DNA of 64,000 nt from Cognatishimia sp. F0-27 (lineage in GTDB: Bacteria > Pseudomonadota > Alphaproteobacteria > Rhodobacterales > Rhodobacteraceae): contig NZ_JAFMPQ010000010.1 in the NCBI RefSeq assembly GCF_020667845.1, positions 62,001 through 126,000 of the forward strand, given 5' to 3'. This document shows, in pieces, positions 17,829 to 28,178 of the stretch. Below the pieces are notes generated by a model. That model worked only from the letters and a program-made list of their open reading frames with translations, searched no databases and was not told the DNA's origin. The position numbers were made by a program, and so were the translations under genes. The number at the start of each line of letters is the position of its first letter. The stretch's first letter is position 1.

Positions 17829-18992
17829 TCAATCGTCAGGGAGAAGCCTGGCAACAACCGAATTCAAAACCAACCGCCCTCGCGCGGTCGCTTTCAAGCG
17901 GTTGTTGTCGACCATCAAAAACCCTTCGTCCACCAAGTCATGCACCGCAACGGAGTTGAGAAGTCCCGGTATCATCCGATCAAATCGATCCATATCTAGA
18001 CCATCATTGATCCGCAAACCCATCATGATGAGTTCACCCACTCTATCCTGTATATTGATAGGTTGAAAAACACGATCACCGCTTCCGGATTGCGCTTCGG
18101 TGAGCCATCGTGCCGGCGATAACCAGCCTTCCGTCACATGGCACTGCCCGGACAGCGTTAATCGCCCGTGTGCCCCGGGGCCAATACCAGCATAGTCACC
18201 ACCCATCCAGTAAATCAGGTTGTGCCGGGATTCCGCACCCGGAACAGCATGGTTCGAGACTTCATAGGCAGGCATGCCCGCGATATCTGTAAGCTCTTGC
18301 GTCAATTCATACATGTCCGCCGCCAGATCCTCGTCCGGAAGACCGCGCAAACCACCCCGTTCGGCGCGCTCCCAGAAAGCGGTCCCAGGCTCGATTGTCA
18401 GCTGGTAAAGCGACAGGTGATCCGCGGCCATGGACAGCGCATCCCGCAATTCCGTGCGCCACGCCTCCAGCGTCTGACCCTGCCGCGCGTAAATCAGATC
18501 GAAGCTGACCCGGTCAAAAACCGATCGCGCCACGTCGAAAGCCGCGCGCGCTTCGCTCGCACTGTGCAGCCGCCCAAGGCGCTTCAGGTCGTCATCATGC
18601 AAAGATTGGATGCCAAGAGACACCCGGTTCACACCCGCGTCGCGGAAGCCGCGGAACTTGTCCGCTTCGACCGAACGGGGATTGGCCTCGAGCGTAATCT
18701 CAATGTCATTGGCCGGACGCCACCGTTTACAGGCCTGCTCTATGATCGCGGAAACTGTCTCGACCGCCATGAGTGACGGCGTTCCCCCACCAAAAAAGAT
18801 CGAACGCAAGACACGCCCGGGGCTCAGGTCGGCCACGCGATCCAGTTCGGCCACGAGCGCCTCGGCCCAGGCACCGTGGTCGACCTGTCGGGTAACGTGG
18901 CTGTTGAAGTCGCAATAAGGGCACTTGGCTTCGCAAAACGGCCAATGCACATAGAGACCAAAGCCCCCGTATTGCCAGTCCTCAACGGTCAA
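17829..18992 (-). CDS. hemW: Radical SAM heme chaperone HemW
   Basis: A 387-residue radical SAM protein of the HemN family. The 4Fe-4S motif is Cys20, Cys24 and Cys27 in CEAKCPYCDF. The residue two positions after the third Cys is Phe, as in HemW, where true coproporphyrinogen dehydrogenase HemN has a fourth Cys. FFGGGTPSL and the ANP motif for SAM follow. HemW-type proteins bind and deliver heme, so oxygen-independent coproporphyrinogen oxidase activity is unlikely. It overlaps rdgB by 11 bp in the leftward rph-rdgB-hemW operon. Confidence 0.9.
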   Translation of the reverse strand: MTVEDWQYGGFGLYVHWPFCEAKCPYCDFNSHVTRQVDHGAWAEALVAELDRVADLSPGRVLRSIFFGGGTPSLMAVETVSAIIEQACKRWRPANDIEITLEANPRSVEADKFRGFRDAGVNRVSLGIQSLHDDDLKRLGRLHSASEARAAFDVARSVFDRVSFDLIYARQGQTLEAWRTELRDALSMAADHLSLYQLTIEPGTAFWERAERGGLRGLPDEDLAADMYELTQELTDIAGMPAYEVSNHAVPGAESRHNLIYWMGGDYAGIGPGAHGRLTLSGQCHVTEGWLSPARWLTEAQSGSGDRVFQPINIQDRVGELIMMGLRINDGLDMDRFDRMIPGLLNSVAVHDLVDEGFLMVDNNRLKATARGRLVLNSVVARLLPDD

Positions 18993-19596
18993 AACAGCCC
19001 TTCACCAGTTTCGCGAAAGCATCCGCGCGATGGCTGATCCGGTTCTTTTCCCAGCGATCCATTTCGCCGAAAGTAAGATCATAGCCATTCGGCACAAAGA
19101 TCGGGTCATAGCCGTGGCCCTGATCTCCGCGCATCGGCCAGACGACGCGCCCTTCCATCACGCCGGGAAAGACCGCGTCGTCGCCATCAGGCCAGGCCAG
19201 CACCAGGGTGCAACAGAACCGCGCGGTCCAGGGCTCCGGCGCGTTGCGATCGCGCAGCGCGTCATGGGCGCGGGTCATCGCCATGACGAAATCCCGGCCA
19301 GAGCCGGTCTCGGCCCAGTCTGCCGTATAGACGCCGGGTGCGCCGTCCAGCGCGTCGATCTCTATGCCGCTGTCATCCGCCAGCGCCGGCAGCCCCGTGG
19401 CCTTTGCAGCGGCATGGGCCTTGATCCGCGCATTCTCCACAAACAGCGTGCCGGTCTCTTCCGGTTCCGGCAAACCCAGTTCCGCCGCGCCGATGACCGA
19501 AACACCGTAATCCGTGAGCAGATCGGAAATCTCTTCGAGTTTTCCCTGATTGTGGGTTGCCACAAGAAGCCTGTCGCCTTCGAAGCGCCGTGTCAT
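18982..19596 (-). CDS. rdgB: XTP/dITP diphosphatase (RdgB/HAM1)
   Basis: A 204-residue house-cleaning enzyme that hydrolyses ITP, dITP and XTP to monophosphates. Motifs are [11 protein letters not shown] near the N-terminus, [15 protein letters not shown] with the metal-binding Asp pair, GVYTADWA, and YGYDPIF-like [11 protein letters not shown] and [10 protein letters not shown] at the end. The start overlaps the rph stop (ATGA). Confidence 0.95.
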   Translation of the reverse strand: MTRRFEGDRLLVATHNQGKLEEISDLLTDYGVSVIGAAELGLPEPEETGTLFVENARIKAHAAAKATGLPALADDSGIEIDALDGAPGVYTADWAETGSGRDFVMAMTRAHDALRDRNAPEPWTARFCCTLVLAWPDGDDAVFPGVMEGRVVWPMRGDQGHGYDPIFVPNGYDLTFGEMDRWEKNRISHRADAFAKLVKGCFDR

Positions 19597-20306
19597 GCAA
19601 CCGCCGCCTTTTGCGCCTGCACCAGCTCCGTCACGCCTTTTTGCGCGAGGTTCATCAACTCGCTCATCTGAGCCACAGAAAAGGTGGAGCCCTCTGCGCT
19701 CATCTGAACCTCGATAAGCTGACCGTCGCCGCGCAAGATGAAATTGCCGTCGACACCGGCCTCACTGTCCTCGGGATAATCGAGATCGAGCACTGGCTGA
19801 CCGGCATAGATCCCGCACGACACCGCAGCCACCTCGGACATGAGCGGATCGGTGCGGATATCGCCGGCTTTCAGAAGCTTGTTCACGGCCAGGCGCAAAG
19901 CGACCCATCCGCCGGTGATCGAGGCACAGCGTGTTCCCCCGTCAGCCTGAAGAACATCGCAATCAACCGTAATCTGACGTTCGCCAAGCGCGTTCCGGTC
20001 AACGCCCGCCCGCAGCGCCCGTCCGATCAGACGCTGGATCTCGACCGTGCGCCCACCTTGTTTCCCCGCGGCCGCTTCGCGGCGCATCCGTGACGACGTC
20101 GATCTGGGAAGCATGCCGTATTCCGCTGTCACCCATCCCTGCCCGGAGCCCTTGATGAACGGGGGAACCCGCTCTTCAAGCGAGGCCGTGCAAAGCACAT
20201 GGGTGTCTCCCATGCGGATCATGCAGGATCCTTCGGCGTGTTTGGTCACATTCGTTTCAATTGAAACGGCGCGCATTTCGCTGAGCTGACGTCCCGATGG
20301 TCTCAT
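19593..20306 (-). CDS. rph: Ribonuclease PH
   Basis: A 237-residue phosphorolytic 3'-5' exoribonuclease that trims tRNA 3' ends. It starts [12 protein letters not shown], with [26 protein letters not shown], the [22 protein letters not shown] region and [10 protein letters not shown]. The ATG at 20306 gives the usual length and has AAGGA 8 nt upstream. An ATATATAT stretch (about 20321-20329) could be the -10 of its promoter. It is divergent from hrcA. Confidence 0.96.
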   Translation of the reverse strand: MRPSGRQLSEMRAVSIETNVTKHAEGSCMIRMGDTHVLCTASLEERVPPFIKGSGQGWVTAEYGMLPRSTSSRMRREAAAGKQGGRTVEIQRLIGRALRAGVDRNALGERQITVDCDVLQADGGTRCASITGGWVALRLAVNKLLKAGDIRTDPLMSEVAAVSCGIYAGQPVLDLDYPEDSEAGVDGNFILRGDGQLIEVQMSAEGSTFSVAQMSELMNLAQKGVTELVQAQKAAVA

Positions 20307-20383
20307 GATTGTCGTCCTTATATATATTGGGCAGGGCCTTTGCGCCGGGCATAGACGCCGCACCGGGCAGGACGCAAGCCCGA

Positions 20384-20411
20384 TTGACGTTTCCTGCCGA
20401 GCGACTTTAAT
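20384..20411 (+). promoter_or_regulatory. Predicted sigma-70 promoter of hrcA-grpE
   Basis: TTGACG (20384-20389), a 16-bp spacer, then TTTAAT (20406-20411), one mismatch from TATAAT. It lies 26 bp upstream of the hrcA ATG in the rph-hrcA divergent gap. No CIRCE repeat was seen in this gap. Confidence 0.5.
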
Positions 20412-20436
20412 GATGCCCTGCTGGGGAACAACGACG

Positions 20437-21501
20437 ATGACATCGCACAAACCGATCCTGAACGAATTGAACGACCGGTCCCGCGAGGTTTTTCGCAGAG
20501 TGGTTGAAGCCTATCTGGACAGCGGCGAGCCGGTGGGTTCGCGCACCTTGACCCGTACCTTGTCGGAAAAAGTCTCTGCTGCGACGATCCGGAACGTGAT
20601 GCAGGATCTCGAGTATCTCGGTCTGCTTGACAGCCCCCATGTGAGCGCCGGTCGCGTGCCGACCCAGCAAGGGCTCCGCATGTTTGTGGACGGCCTGCTT
20701 GAAGTCCGGGATCTGGACAATGAGGACCGCGAAAAACTCGACGCAACCCTTGGAAACAACACCCGGGACGTGAGCGGCTTGCTCGATACGGTCGGGTCGG
20801 CCCTGTCCGGCGTCACACAAGGCGCGTCTCTCGTGCTGACCCCGAAACGCGAAGCACCGCTCAAGCATATCGAGTTTGTCTCCCTGTCGCAGGATCGCGC
20901 GCTTGTGGTGATTGTTCATGCAGACGGGCATGTGGAAAACCGGGTGTTCACACCGCCACCGGGACAGACTCCCAGCTCGCTCCGCGAGGCTGCCAATTTC
21001 ATCAACGCCTTTGTTGATGGTCTCACGCTTTCGGAGCTGCGCAAGAAGATGCAGGAACAGATTTCCCAACGCCGTCGGGAAATCGACACGCTGGCCGCAT
21101 CGCTGATCGAACAAGGCGCCGCCGTCTGGGAAGATGACGCGGATCAATCGGCACGATTGATCGTGCGGGGACGGGCGAATCTCCTCGGTGACGAGACGGC
21201 AGAAGCGGAACTTGACCGCATCCGCAGCCTGTTTGATGACCTTGAACGCAAGACCGATATCGCGGATTTTCTGCAACTCGCCGAACAGGGCGACGGGGTG
21301 CGCATTTTCATCGGGTCAGAGAACAAACTTTTTTCGCTTTCGGGTTCCTCTCTGGTGGTCTCTCCATATATGAACGCTGACCGTAAGATTGTTGGCGCGG
21401 TGGGTGTGATTGGACCGACGCGTTTGAATTATGGCCGGATCGTCCCGATCGTGGATTATACGGCCCAACTGGTCGGCAGGCTGATCGCCGACCGGCAATA
21501 G
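20437..21501 (+). CDS. hrcA: Heat-inducible transcription repressor HrcA
   Basis: A 354-residue repressor that binds CIRCE elements upstream of chaperone operons such as groESL. The N-terminal winged-helix segment has [28 protein letters not shown] and the recognition region [35 protein letters not shown]-like dimer domain and the C-terminal motif [19 protein letters not shown] follow. ATG 20437 ([12 protein letters not shown]) gives the normal N-terminus. grpE begins 9 bp after the stop. Confidence 0.94.
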   Translation: MTSHKPILNELNDRSREVFRRVVEAYLDSGEPVGSRTLTRTLSEKVSAATIRNVMQDLEYLGLLDSPHVSAGRVPTQQGLRMFVDGLLEVRDLDNEDREKLDATLGNNTRDVSGLLDTVGSALSGVTQGASLVLTPKREAPLKHIEFVSLSQDRALVVIVHADGHVENRVFTPPPGQTPSSLREAANFINAFVDGLTLSELRKKMQEQISQRRREIDTLAASLIEQGAAVWEDDADQSARLIVRGRANLLGDETAEAELDRIRSLFDDLERKTDIADFLQLAEQGDGVRIFIGSENKLFSLSGSSLVVSPYMNADRKIVGAVGVIGPTRLNYGRIVPIVDYTAQLVGRLIADRQ

Positions 21502-21510
21502 AGGTGACCT

Positions 21511-22071
21511 ATGGCAGACCCCAAAGAAGACCCGTTCCTCGACGATCCCGAATCCTTCGAGGATGCGATGGAAACAGAGCCGACCGAGGCAGAAATGGCC
21601 GCTGATACCGTAGCGGTTCTGACCGCGGAGCGCGACGAATACAAAGACCGGTTCATGCGGGCGCTCGCCGATGCCGAGAATGCCCGCAAGCGGGCCGACA
21701 AGGATCGTCGTGAAGCACAGGCTTATGGCGGCTCGCGGATCGCGCGCGACCTTCTACCCGTCTATGACAACCTCAACCGGGCGCTTGCAGCCGCGCGCGA
21801 AGACGGAAGCAATGCCTCCACGGCGCTTGTCGAGGGTGTGGAACTGACTCTCAAGGAACTGCTGAACGTGTTTGACCGTCACGGGGTCAAGCGGATCGCG
21901 CCGGAAGTCGGCGACCGGTTTGATCCACAGAACCACGAGGCCATGTTCGAGGCGCCGGTTCCCGGCACCAAGGCTGGCGACATCATTCAGGTGTCCGCCG
22001 AAGGGTTCCTGCTGCATGATCGCTTGCTGCGTCCGGCGCAGGTGGGTGTGAGTTCAACCCCGGCAAGCTGA
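21511..22071 (+). CDS. grpE: Nucleotide exchange factor GrpE
   Basis: A 186-residue co-chaperone that releases ADP from DnaK. An acidic N-terminus (1-35) is followed by a long coiled coil (about 36-75, including FMRALADAENARKRADKD). The C-terminal beta domain has FDPQNHEAMFEAP and GDIIQVSAEGFLLHDRLLRPAQVGVS. It is translated from the hrcA transcript, 9 bp downstream. Confidence 0.95.
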   Translation: MADPKEDPFLDDPESFEDAMETEPTEAEMAADTVAVLTAERDEYKDRFMRALADAENARKRADKDRREAQAYGGSRIARDLLPVYDNLNRALAAAREDGSNASTALVEGVELTLKELLNVFDRHGVKRIAPEVGDRFDPQNHEAMFEAPVPGTKAGDIIQVSAEGFLLHDRLLRPAQVGVSSTPAS

Positions 22072-22114
22072 CCCGACACGCGCGCTCTGCGCGCGGGGCA
22101 AGGGCTTTCAGGAA

Positions 22115-22150
22115 AACGCCGCGTGTCGGGCAGGGGCCCCACGCGGCGTT
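22115..22150. terminator. Bidirectional hairpin between grpE and mutS
   Basis: AACGCCGCGTG (22115-22125) and CACGCGGCGTT (22140-22150) form a perfect 11-bp stem with a 14-nt loop between the convergent genes. The mutS stop codon lies at its edge. T-runs are short, so termination strength is uncertain. Confidence 0.55.
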
Positions 22151-24833
22151 ATTCGTCGAGCGCAGCCTTCAACGCATAGAGCGCTTCGAGCGCGTCACGC
22201 GGGGTCATGTCGTCCGGCATCATCGCGGCAAGCTTTTGCTCGACAGGCGACGGGCCGCTCTTGGGGGAGGCAGCGGGTTCCACCGATAGCGCGGCCGCGG
22301 AAAAGAGCGGGAGATCGTCAATCAACGCTTTTGGCGCGGCACGGCCGCGTTCGCCTTCTTCCAGAGCGTTCAAAACGGTTCGCGCGCGCTCGATCACGGC
22401 TTTTGGCAAGCCGGCGAGTTGGGCCACCTGCACGCCGTAGGATCGGTCCGCCGCGCCATCGCGCACTTCGTGGAGAAAGATCACCTCTCCGTCCCACTCC
22501 TTGACGGCGACGGTCGCGTTCTTGACACCGTCCAATGTGCCGGCAAGCTGTGTCAACTCGTGGTAATGCGTGGCGAACAGCCCACGCACGCGGTTCACGG
22601 ATTGCAGGTGTTCGAGCGTGGCCCAGGCGATGGACAGGCCGTCATAGGTTGCCGTTCCGCGCCCGATCTCGTCGAGGATCACAAGCGCCCGATCATCCGC
22701 CTGATTCAGGATGGCCGCCGTCTCGACCATTTCCACCATGAATGTGGACCGACCCCGTGCAAGGTCGTCCGATGCGCCCACGCGGCTGAAGATCTGGCTG
22801 ACAATGCCGATATGCGCTGTCGAGGCCGGGACAAAAGAGCCCATCTGTGCAAGCAGGGCGATCAACGCGTTCTGCCGCAGATAGGTCGATTTACCGGCCA
22901 TGTTGGGACCGGTGAGCAAGATCACCGCCGCCCCGCTGCTGTCGGCACTCAGGTCGCAGTCGTTGGACACAAAGGACGTTCCGGCCTTGAGAAGCGCGTC
23001 TTCGACCACGGGATGGCGCCCGGCCTCCACGTGAAACGCCCGGCTGTCATCCACGTAAGGCTCGCACCAGTCCCTTTGGCGCGCGAGATCGGCCAGACCG
23101 AGGCTGACGTCGATCTCTGCCAGCGCCAGAGCAAGGTCTGACAAAGCCGGCGCTTCCTCCAGAATCGCGCGTTTGAGCCTTTCATAGAGACGCTTTTCGA
23201 TCTCCAGCGCTTGATTGCCAGCATTCAGGATCCGTGTCTCGAGTTCCGATAGCTCCACGGTCGTAAAGCGCACCTGATTGGCCGTGGTCTGGCGGTGGAT
23301 GAAGGTTTCGGACAGCGGCGGCGCCATCATCTTGGGGCCGTGCGTTGCTGTCGTCTCGATGAAATATCCCAACACGTTGTTATGCTTGATCTTGAGCGCA
23401 GACACCCCGGTCTCCTCAGCGTAGCGCGCCTGCATCTGGGCAATCACGCCACGACCTTCGTCCCGAAGGGTCCGGGCTTCGTCGAGCGAGCCATCATAAC
23501 CGGGCGCAATGAACCCGCCGTCGCGTGCCATGAGGGGCGGCTCTGCGATTAGAGCGTCCTCAAGCAAGGAAAGTAGGCTCTGTTGGCCCGTTAGAGACTG
23601 TTTTGCCTCCTCAAGAAGCTCTGGCAGATCGGCGCCTTCAAGGGCTTCGTAAATCTGCGCGCCCTGTGCCAGCGCGTTGCGCACCGTGGCCAAATCGCGC
23701 GGACCGCCGCGGTCCAGCCCCAGCCGGGACAGGGCACGGTCCAGATCGGGCACCCGTCGCAGGGCGTCCCGCAGAGCCTTGGCAAGCGGTGTTTGCGTGG
23801 CCCAGTGCACCGCCGCCAGCCTGTCGCGGATCACAGTCAGATCGCGTGACGGAGACGAAATGCGCCGCTCCAGCAGGCGGGCGCCCGCAGCCGTGGCGGT
23901 TCTGTCCACCGAGGCCAGCAGCGAACCGGCACGGCCCCCTTGCAAGGAGGCCGTAAGTTCAAGGTTGCGCCGCGTCGCGGCATCAATCTGCATCAGGCGG
24001 TTGACGGTTTCGGAGCGGGGCGGGCGCAGAAGTGGGAGTCGCCCCTTCTGGGTAATGTCGAGATAGTCGACGATGGCCCCCATCGCCGCACATTGCGCCC
24101 GATCGAAATCGCCAAACCCGGAGAGCGAGGTGACACCAAACAGCTTGGTGAGCCTCGCCTCGGCCCCCGTTGAATCAAAGCTCGCCGCACCCAGCACCGT
24201 GGCCTCGATCCCGAGATCGGACAGCATGTCTCGCAGCGCGGTTTCAGTCGTTTCAGAGGTCAGGACTTCCGCGGGCGCAAGCCGGGCAAGTTCGGCGCCG
24301 ATACGGGCTTGCGACAGCGGCATCACGTTGAACGCCCCAGTGGAAATATCGGCCCAGGCGAGCGCAAATGTGTCTCTAACATGGGCAATTGCAGCGAGGT
24401 AATTGTGCCGCCGCGCCTCCAGCAGCGAGTCTTCCGTCAGGGTCCCTGGGGTGACAAGCCGCACCACGTCGCGTTTGACAACCGCTTTGTAGCCGCGTTT
24501 CTTTGCCTTTTCGGGGCTTTCCAGCTGTTCGCCCACCGCGACGCGGAATCCCTTCCGGATCAAGGTAAGCAAATAGCCCTCCGCGGCATGGACGGGCACG
24601 CCGCACATGGGAATGTCTTCGCCGCCATGTTTTCCGCGCTTGGTCAGAGCGATATCAAGCGCTTCGGATGCCGCAACCGCGTCATCAAAGAACATCTCGT
24701 AAAAGTCGCCCATCCGGTAAAACAGCAGCGCATCTGGATACTGCGCCTTGATTTCCAGATATTGCGCCATCATTGGCGTTACAGTTGCATTTATTGCGCT
24801 CAACACCTTCCCCCCGGCGGTTTCGCGTGACAT
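22149..24833 (-). CDS. mutS: DNA mismatch repair protein MutS
   Basis: An 894-residue MutS. The mismatch-recognition domain has the Phe-x-Glu motif in GDFYEMFFDDA. Connector, core and clamp domains follow, then the ATPase with GPNMAGKST, the SVFMVEM-like RSTFMVEMVETAAIL, LDEIGRGTATYDGLSIAWA and the FATHYHEL switch. I used ATG 24833 (MSRETAGG). TTG or GTG codons about 10 residues later, after a GGGGGGAAGG stretch, are alternative starts. The 5' end is divergent from maeB and only 57 bp away, so the promoters must share this gap. Confidence 0.95.
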   Translation of the reverse strand: MSRETAGGKVLSAINATVTPMMAQYLEIKAQYPDALLFYRMGDFYEMFFDDAVAASEALDIALTKRGKHGGEDIPMCGVPVHAAEGYLLTLIRKGFRVAVGEQLESPEKAKKRGYKAVVKRDVVRLVTPGTLTEDSLLEARRHNYLAAIAHVRDTFALAWADISTGAFNVMPLSQARIGAELARLAPAEVLTSETTETALRDMLSDLGIEATVLGAASFDSTGAEARLTKLFGVTSLSGFGDFDRAQCAAMGAIVDYLDITQKGRLPLLRPPRSETVNRLMQIDAATRRNLELTASLQGGRAGSLLASVDRTATAAGARLLERRISSPSRDLTVIRDRLAAVHWATQTPLAKALRDALRRVPDLDRALSRLGLDRGGPRDLATVRNALAQGAQIYEALEGADLPELLEEAKQSLTGQQSLLSLLEDALIAEPPLMARDGGFIAPGYDGSLDEARTLRDEGRGVIAQMQARYAEETGVSALKIKHNNVLGYFIETTATHGPKMMAPPLSETFIHRQTTANQVRFTTVELSELETRILNAGNQALEIEKRLYERLKRAILEEAPALSDLALALAEIDVSLGLADLARQRDWCEPYVDDSRAFHVEAGRHPVVEDALLKAGTSFVSNDCDLSADSSGAAVILLTGPNMAGKSTYLRQNALIALLAQMGSFVPASTAHIGIVSQIFSRVGASDDLARGRSTFMVEMVETAAILNQADDRALVILDEIGRGTATYDGLSIAWATLEHLQSVNRVRGLFATHYHELTQLAGTLDGVKNATVAVKEWDGEVIFLHEVRDGAADRSYGVQVAQLAGLPKAVIERARTVLNALEEGERGRAAPKALIDDLPLFSAAALSVEPAASPKSGPSPVEQKLAAMMPDDMTPRDALEALYALKAALDE

Positions 24834-24890
24834 TAAGTGCGCAGACAGGCGGGTGAAACCCGTAATCTTGACTGCGAAGTAAGGGACGGC

Positions 24891-27146
24891 ATGGCAAATC
24901 AGAAATACACCCGCGAAGAGGCACTGGCTTTCCACCTCGAACCCCAGCCCGGCAAATGGGAAGTCAAGGCAACGGTGCCGATGACAACGCAGCGCGATCT
25001 TTCGCTGGCATATTCACCGGGCGTGGCCGTGCCGTGCGAAGATATCGCGAAAGATCCCGGACTTGCATATGATTACACCAACAAGGGCAATCTTGTCGCG
25101 GTGATCTCGAACGGGACGGCCGTTCTCGGTCTCGGCAATCTGGGTGCGCTTGGCTCCAAACCGGTGATGGAAGGCAAGTCCGTCCTGTTCAAGCGGTTTG
25201 CCGATGTGAACAGCATCGATATCGAGCTTGATACCGAGGATCCGGATGAGTTCATCAAGGCGGTGCGCCTGATGGGCCCGACCTTTGGCGGCATCAATCT
25301 CGAAGACATCAAGGCACCCGAATGTTTCATCATCGAGCAGACGCTCAAGGAACAGATGGACATTCCGGTCTTTCATGACGACCAGCACGGCACGGCGGTG
25401 ATCTGCGCGGCTGGCTTGCTCAATGCGCTGCATATCTCCGGCAAGAAGATCGAAGACGTGCGGATCGTTCTCAACGGTGCGGGTGCCGCCGGGATTGCCT
25501 GTATCGAGTTGCTGAAATTCATGGGCGTGCGGCATCAGAACTGCATCATCGCCGATACCAAGGGTGTGATTTACCAGGGTCGCACAGATGGCATGAACCA
25601 ATGGAAATCCGCCCATGCGGTCAAGACCGAGCACCGAACGCTTGAAGAGGCCATGGTGGGTGCGGATGTGTTCATTGGCGTTTCCGTCAAAGGGGCGGTG
25701 ACGCAGGCCATGGTGGAATCCATGGCCGACAACCCGGTGATCTTTGCCATGGCAAATCCCGATCCGGAGATCACGCCGGAAGAGGCGCACGAAGTCCGCC
25801 CCGATGCCATCGTCGCCACGGGCCGCAGCGACTATCCGAACCAGGTCAACAACGTGCTCGGGTTTCCCTACCTGTTCCGCGGTGCTCTGGACATCCACGC
25901 CAGAGCGATCAACGACGAGATGAAGATCGCCTGTGCGCATGCATTGGCCGAGCTTGCCCGCGAGGATGTGCCGGATGAGGTGGCGCTGGCCTATGGTCGC
26001 TCGCTCGCCTTCGGGCGGGACTATATCATTCCGACGCCGTTCGACCCGCGTCTCATTCACCGCGTTCCCCCGGCGGTTGCCAAGGCGGGGATGCAGACCG
26101 GTGCGGCGCGTCGGCCAATCGTGGATATGGACGCATATGAGGAGACGCTGAAAGGTCGTATGGACCCGACGGCGTCGATCCTGCGGTCGATCAACGCGCG
26201 GGCCCGCTCGGCGCAATCGCGGATGATCTTTGCCGAAGGGGACGATCCTCGCGTGCTGCGCGCAGCCGTGACGTATCAGCGGTCCGGCTTCGGGAAGGCC
26301 GTCGTGGTCGGGCGTGAGCAGGACGTGAAAAACAAGCTTGAAGCGGCGGGTCTTGCGGATGCGGTGCGCGAGCTTGAGGTGGTCAATGCGGCCAATACGC
26401 GGCACCTGTCGACCTACAAGGAGTTTCTCTATCACCGCTTGCAGCGCAAGGGCCACGACCAGCACGACATACACCGTCTGGCGGCGCGCGACCGGCATGT
26501 ATTCGGGGCCTTGATGCTGGCCCATGGCCATGGTGACGGGCTGATCACCGGCGCGACGCGCAAATCTGCACATGTGCTTGAACTGGTCAACCACGTGTTC
26601 GATGCCGACCGCAGGGTGGGCGCGGCCGGTGTCACCGCGATCCTGCACAATGGCCGTATCGTGCTGATCGCGGACACGCTTGTGCATGAATGGCCCGATG
26701 AAGAAGACCTTGCCAATATCGCGGAGCGCGCAGCGGGTGTCGCCCGCCATCTCGGGCTTGAACCGCGCGTCGCGTTCGTGAGCTTTTCGACTTTCGGATA
26801 TCCGGTGTCCGAGCGCGCCGAGAAAATGCACATCGCCCCGCGTGTTCTTGACCGGCGGGGTGTCAGTTTCGAATATGAGGGCGAGATGACCGTCGACGTG
26901 GCGCTCAATCGCCTCGTGCAGGAGGGATATCCGTTCCAGCGGCTGACAGGGCCTGCGAATATCCTCGTGGTGCCGGCGCGCCATTCGGCTTCCATCAGCG
27001 TGAAGCTCATGCAGGAAATGGCCGGCGCAACGGTGATCGGTCCGATCCTCACCGGTGTCGACAAGTCGATCCAGATCTGTTCGACCAACATGACCGCCAA
27101 TGATATCCTCAACATGGCCGTTCTGGCGGCCTGCAAGGTCGGCTAG
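24891..27146 (+). CDS. maeB: NADP-dependent malic enzyme with phosphotransacetylase-like domain
   Basis: A 751-residue two-domain malic enzyme (malate to pyruvate plus CO2). Residues 1 to about 425 are the malic enzyme: AYSPGVAVPCEDI, GGINLEDIKAPECF with the catalytic Lys, FHDDQHGTA, and the dinucleotide fold GAGAAGIACIELL. Residues from about 430 form a phosphate acetyltransferase-like domain (FAEGDDPRVLRA, GATRKSAHVLE), which in MaeB is regulatory and responds to acetyl-CoA. The ATG at 24891 starts MANQKYTREEAL, the expected N-terminus. Confidence 0.95.
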   Translation: MANQKYTREEALAFHLEPQPGKWEVKATVPMTTQRDLSLAYSPGVAVPCEDIAKDPGLAYDYTNKGNLVAVISNGTAVLGLGNLGALGSKPVMEGKSVLFKRFADVNSIDIELDTEDPDEFIKAVRLMGPTFGGINLEDIKAPECFIIEQTLKEQMDIPVFHDDQHGTAVICAAGLLNALHISGKKIEDVRIVLNGAGAAGIACIELLKFMGVRHQNCIIADTKGVIYQGRTDGMNQWKSAHAVKTEHRTLEEAMVGADVFIGVSVKGAVTQAMVESMADNPVIFAMANPDPEITPEEAHEVRPDAIVATGRSDYPNQVNNVLGFPYLFRGALDIHARAINDEMKIACAHALAELAREDVPDEVALAYGRSLAFGRDYIIPTPFDPRLIHRVPPAVAKAGMQTGAARRPIVDMDAYEETLKGRMDPTASILRSINARARSAQSRMIFAEGDDPRVLRAAVTYQRSGFGKAVVVGREQDVKNKLEAAGLADAVRELEVVNAANTRHLSTYKEFLYHRLQRKGHDQHDIHRLAARDRHVFGALMLAHGHGDGLITGATRKSAHVLELVNHVFDADRRVGAAGVTAILHNGRIVLIADTLVHEWPDEEDLANIAERAAGVARHLGLEPRVAFVSFSTFGYPVSERAEKMHIAPRVLDRRGVSFEYEGEMTVDVALNRLVQEGYPFQRLTGPANILVVPARHSASISVKLMQEMAGATVIGPILTGVDKSIQICSTNMTANDILNMAVLAACKVG

Positions 27147-27261
27147 GCAGGACGCTTGAGGGCCGCTTGCGGGGAGCGTGACCGGGACCGGCCGGCTCCG
27201 TGGCCTTCAGCCGGCGCGGATGTGCCAAGGCGGAAACAGAAGTAGCGGGGGTCACGGGACC

Positions 27262-28134
27262 ATGAGCATCTGGAATCTGGGCTCCATCAACGTGGACCTC
27301 GTCTACCGCGTGCCGCATCTGCCTCAGGCGGGGGAAACGCTTGCGGCAACCGGCTTTCAGCGCGGGCTTGGCGGCAAGGGCGCGAACATGTCGGTGGCGG
27401 CGGCCCGCGCCGGTGCGCGCTGTGTGCATCTCGGAGCGGTCGGGCGTGACGGGCGCTGGACCGTTGAGCGGCTGATGGAATACGGCGTCGACACACGGTT
27501 GATTGCGGAAATGGCCGAAGCCACGGGGCACGCCATCATCGCCGTGGACGAGTCGGGCGAAAACAGCATCATTCTTCATTCCGGTGCCAACCGCGCGCTT
27601 GATGCGCGCTCACTCGCGGATCAGTTGGAGGGTGCGGCGGACGGAGACTGGTTCGTGACGCAAAACGAAACCAACGCCCAGCAAGAGACAGCACAGGTCG
27701 CCTCGCGCCGGGGTATGAAAGTGGCCTATGCCGCTGCGCCGTTCGAGGCGGATGCCGTGCGCGCTGTCCTGCCGGTCCTCGATCTGTTGATCCTCAATGC
27801 GGTCGAGGCTGCGCAGCTCGCGCGAGCGCTTGGGGTGGCACCGGGTCGTTTGCCGGTGCGGGATGTGGTGATCACCAAAGGGTCTAAGGGCAGCGTCTGG
27901 ATCGAGACCGATACCGGCACGGAAACAACGGTGCCGGCCCTACCCGTGGAGCCTGTCGACACGACCGGGGCAGGAGACACGTTTACCGGCTATCTCCTTG
28001 CGGGGCGCGATCGTGGCATGCCCATGGAGCAGGCGTTGCGCCTTGCGAGCAAGGCCGCGGCCCTGATGGTCACGCGTCACGGCACGGCGGATGTGATCCC
28101 GGATCTCAAGGATGTGCAGGACATGACGCTCTGA
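27262..28134 (+). CDS. PfkB/ribokinase family carbohydrate kinase
   Basis: A 290-residue kinase with the N-terminal PfkB signature GGKGANMSVAAARAG near residue 38 and the C-terminal signature VDTTGAGDTFTGYLLAG with catalytic Asp239 in GAGDT. Both signatures and GSINVD fit ribokinase more than fructokinase, but the substrate cannot be fixed. It is a lone gene between maeB and the convergent msrA. A 7-bp stem (GCCGGCT at 27191-27197, AGCCGGC at 27209-27215) lies in the gap before it and could end maeB transcripts. Confidence 0.85.
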   Translation: MSIWNLGSINVDLVYRVPHLPQAGETLAATGFQRGLGGKGANMSVAAARAGARCVHLGAVGRDGRWTVERLMEYGVDTRLIAEMAEATGHAIIAVDESGENSIILHSGANRALDARSLADQLEGAADGDWFVTQNETNAQQETAQVASRRGMKVAYAAAPFEADAVRAVLPVLDLLILNAVEAAQLARALGVAPGRLPVRDVVITKGSKGSVWIETDTGTETTVPALPVEPVDTTGAGDTFTGYLLAGRDRGMPMEQALRLASKAAALMVTRHGTADVIPDLKDVQDMTL

Positions 28135-28178
28135 CGGCACGGCCTTTTGGGTCTGGCCCCAAGCCGCCCGCCGGCCTG

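Noticed and set aside
17829-18992. Oxygen-independent coproporphyrinogen III dehydrogenase HemN
   Set aside because: The motif is C-x3-C-x2-C followed by Asp-Phe, lacking the fourth Cys of HemN. Length and the position beside rdgB fit HemW.
25014-26984. 656-residue open frame on the minus strand opposite maeB
   Set aside because: It is the antisense shadow of a well-conserved malic enzyme. Its translation is His/Arg-rich with no family resemblance, as expected for the complement of a high-GC gene.
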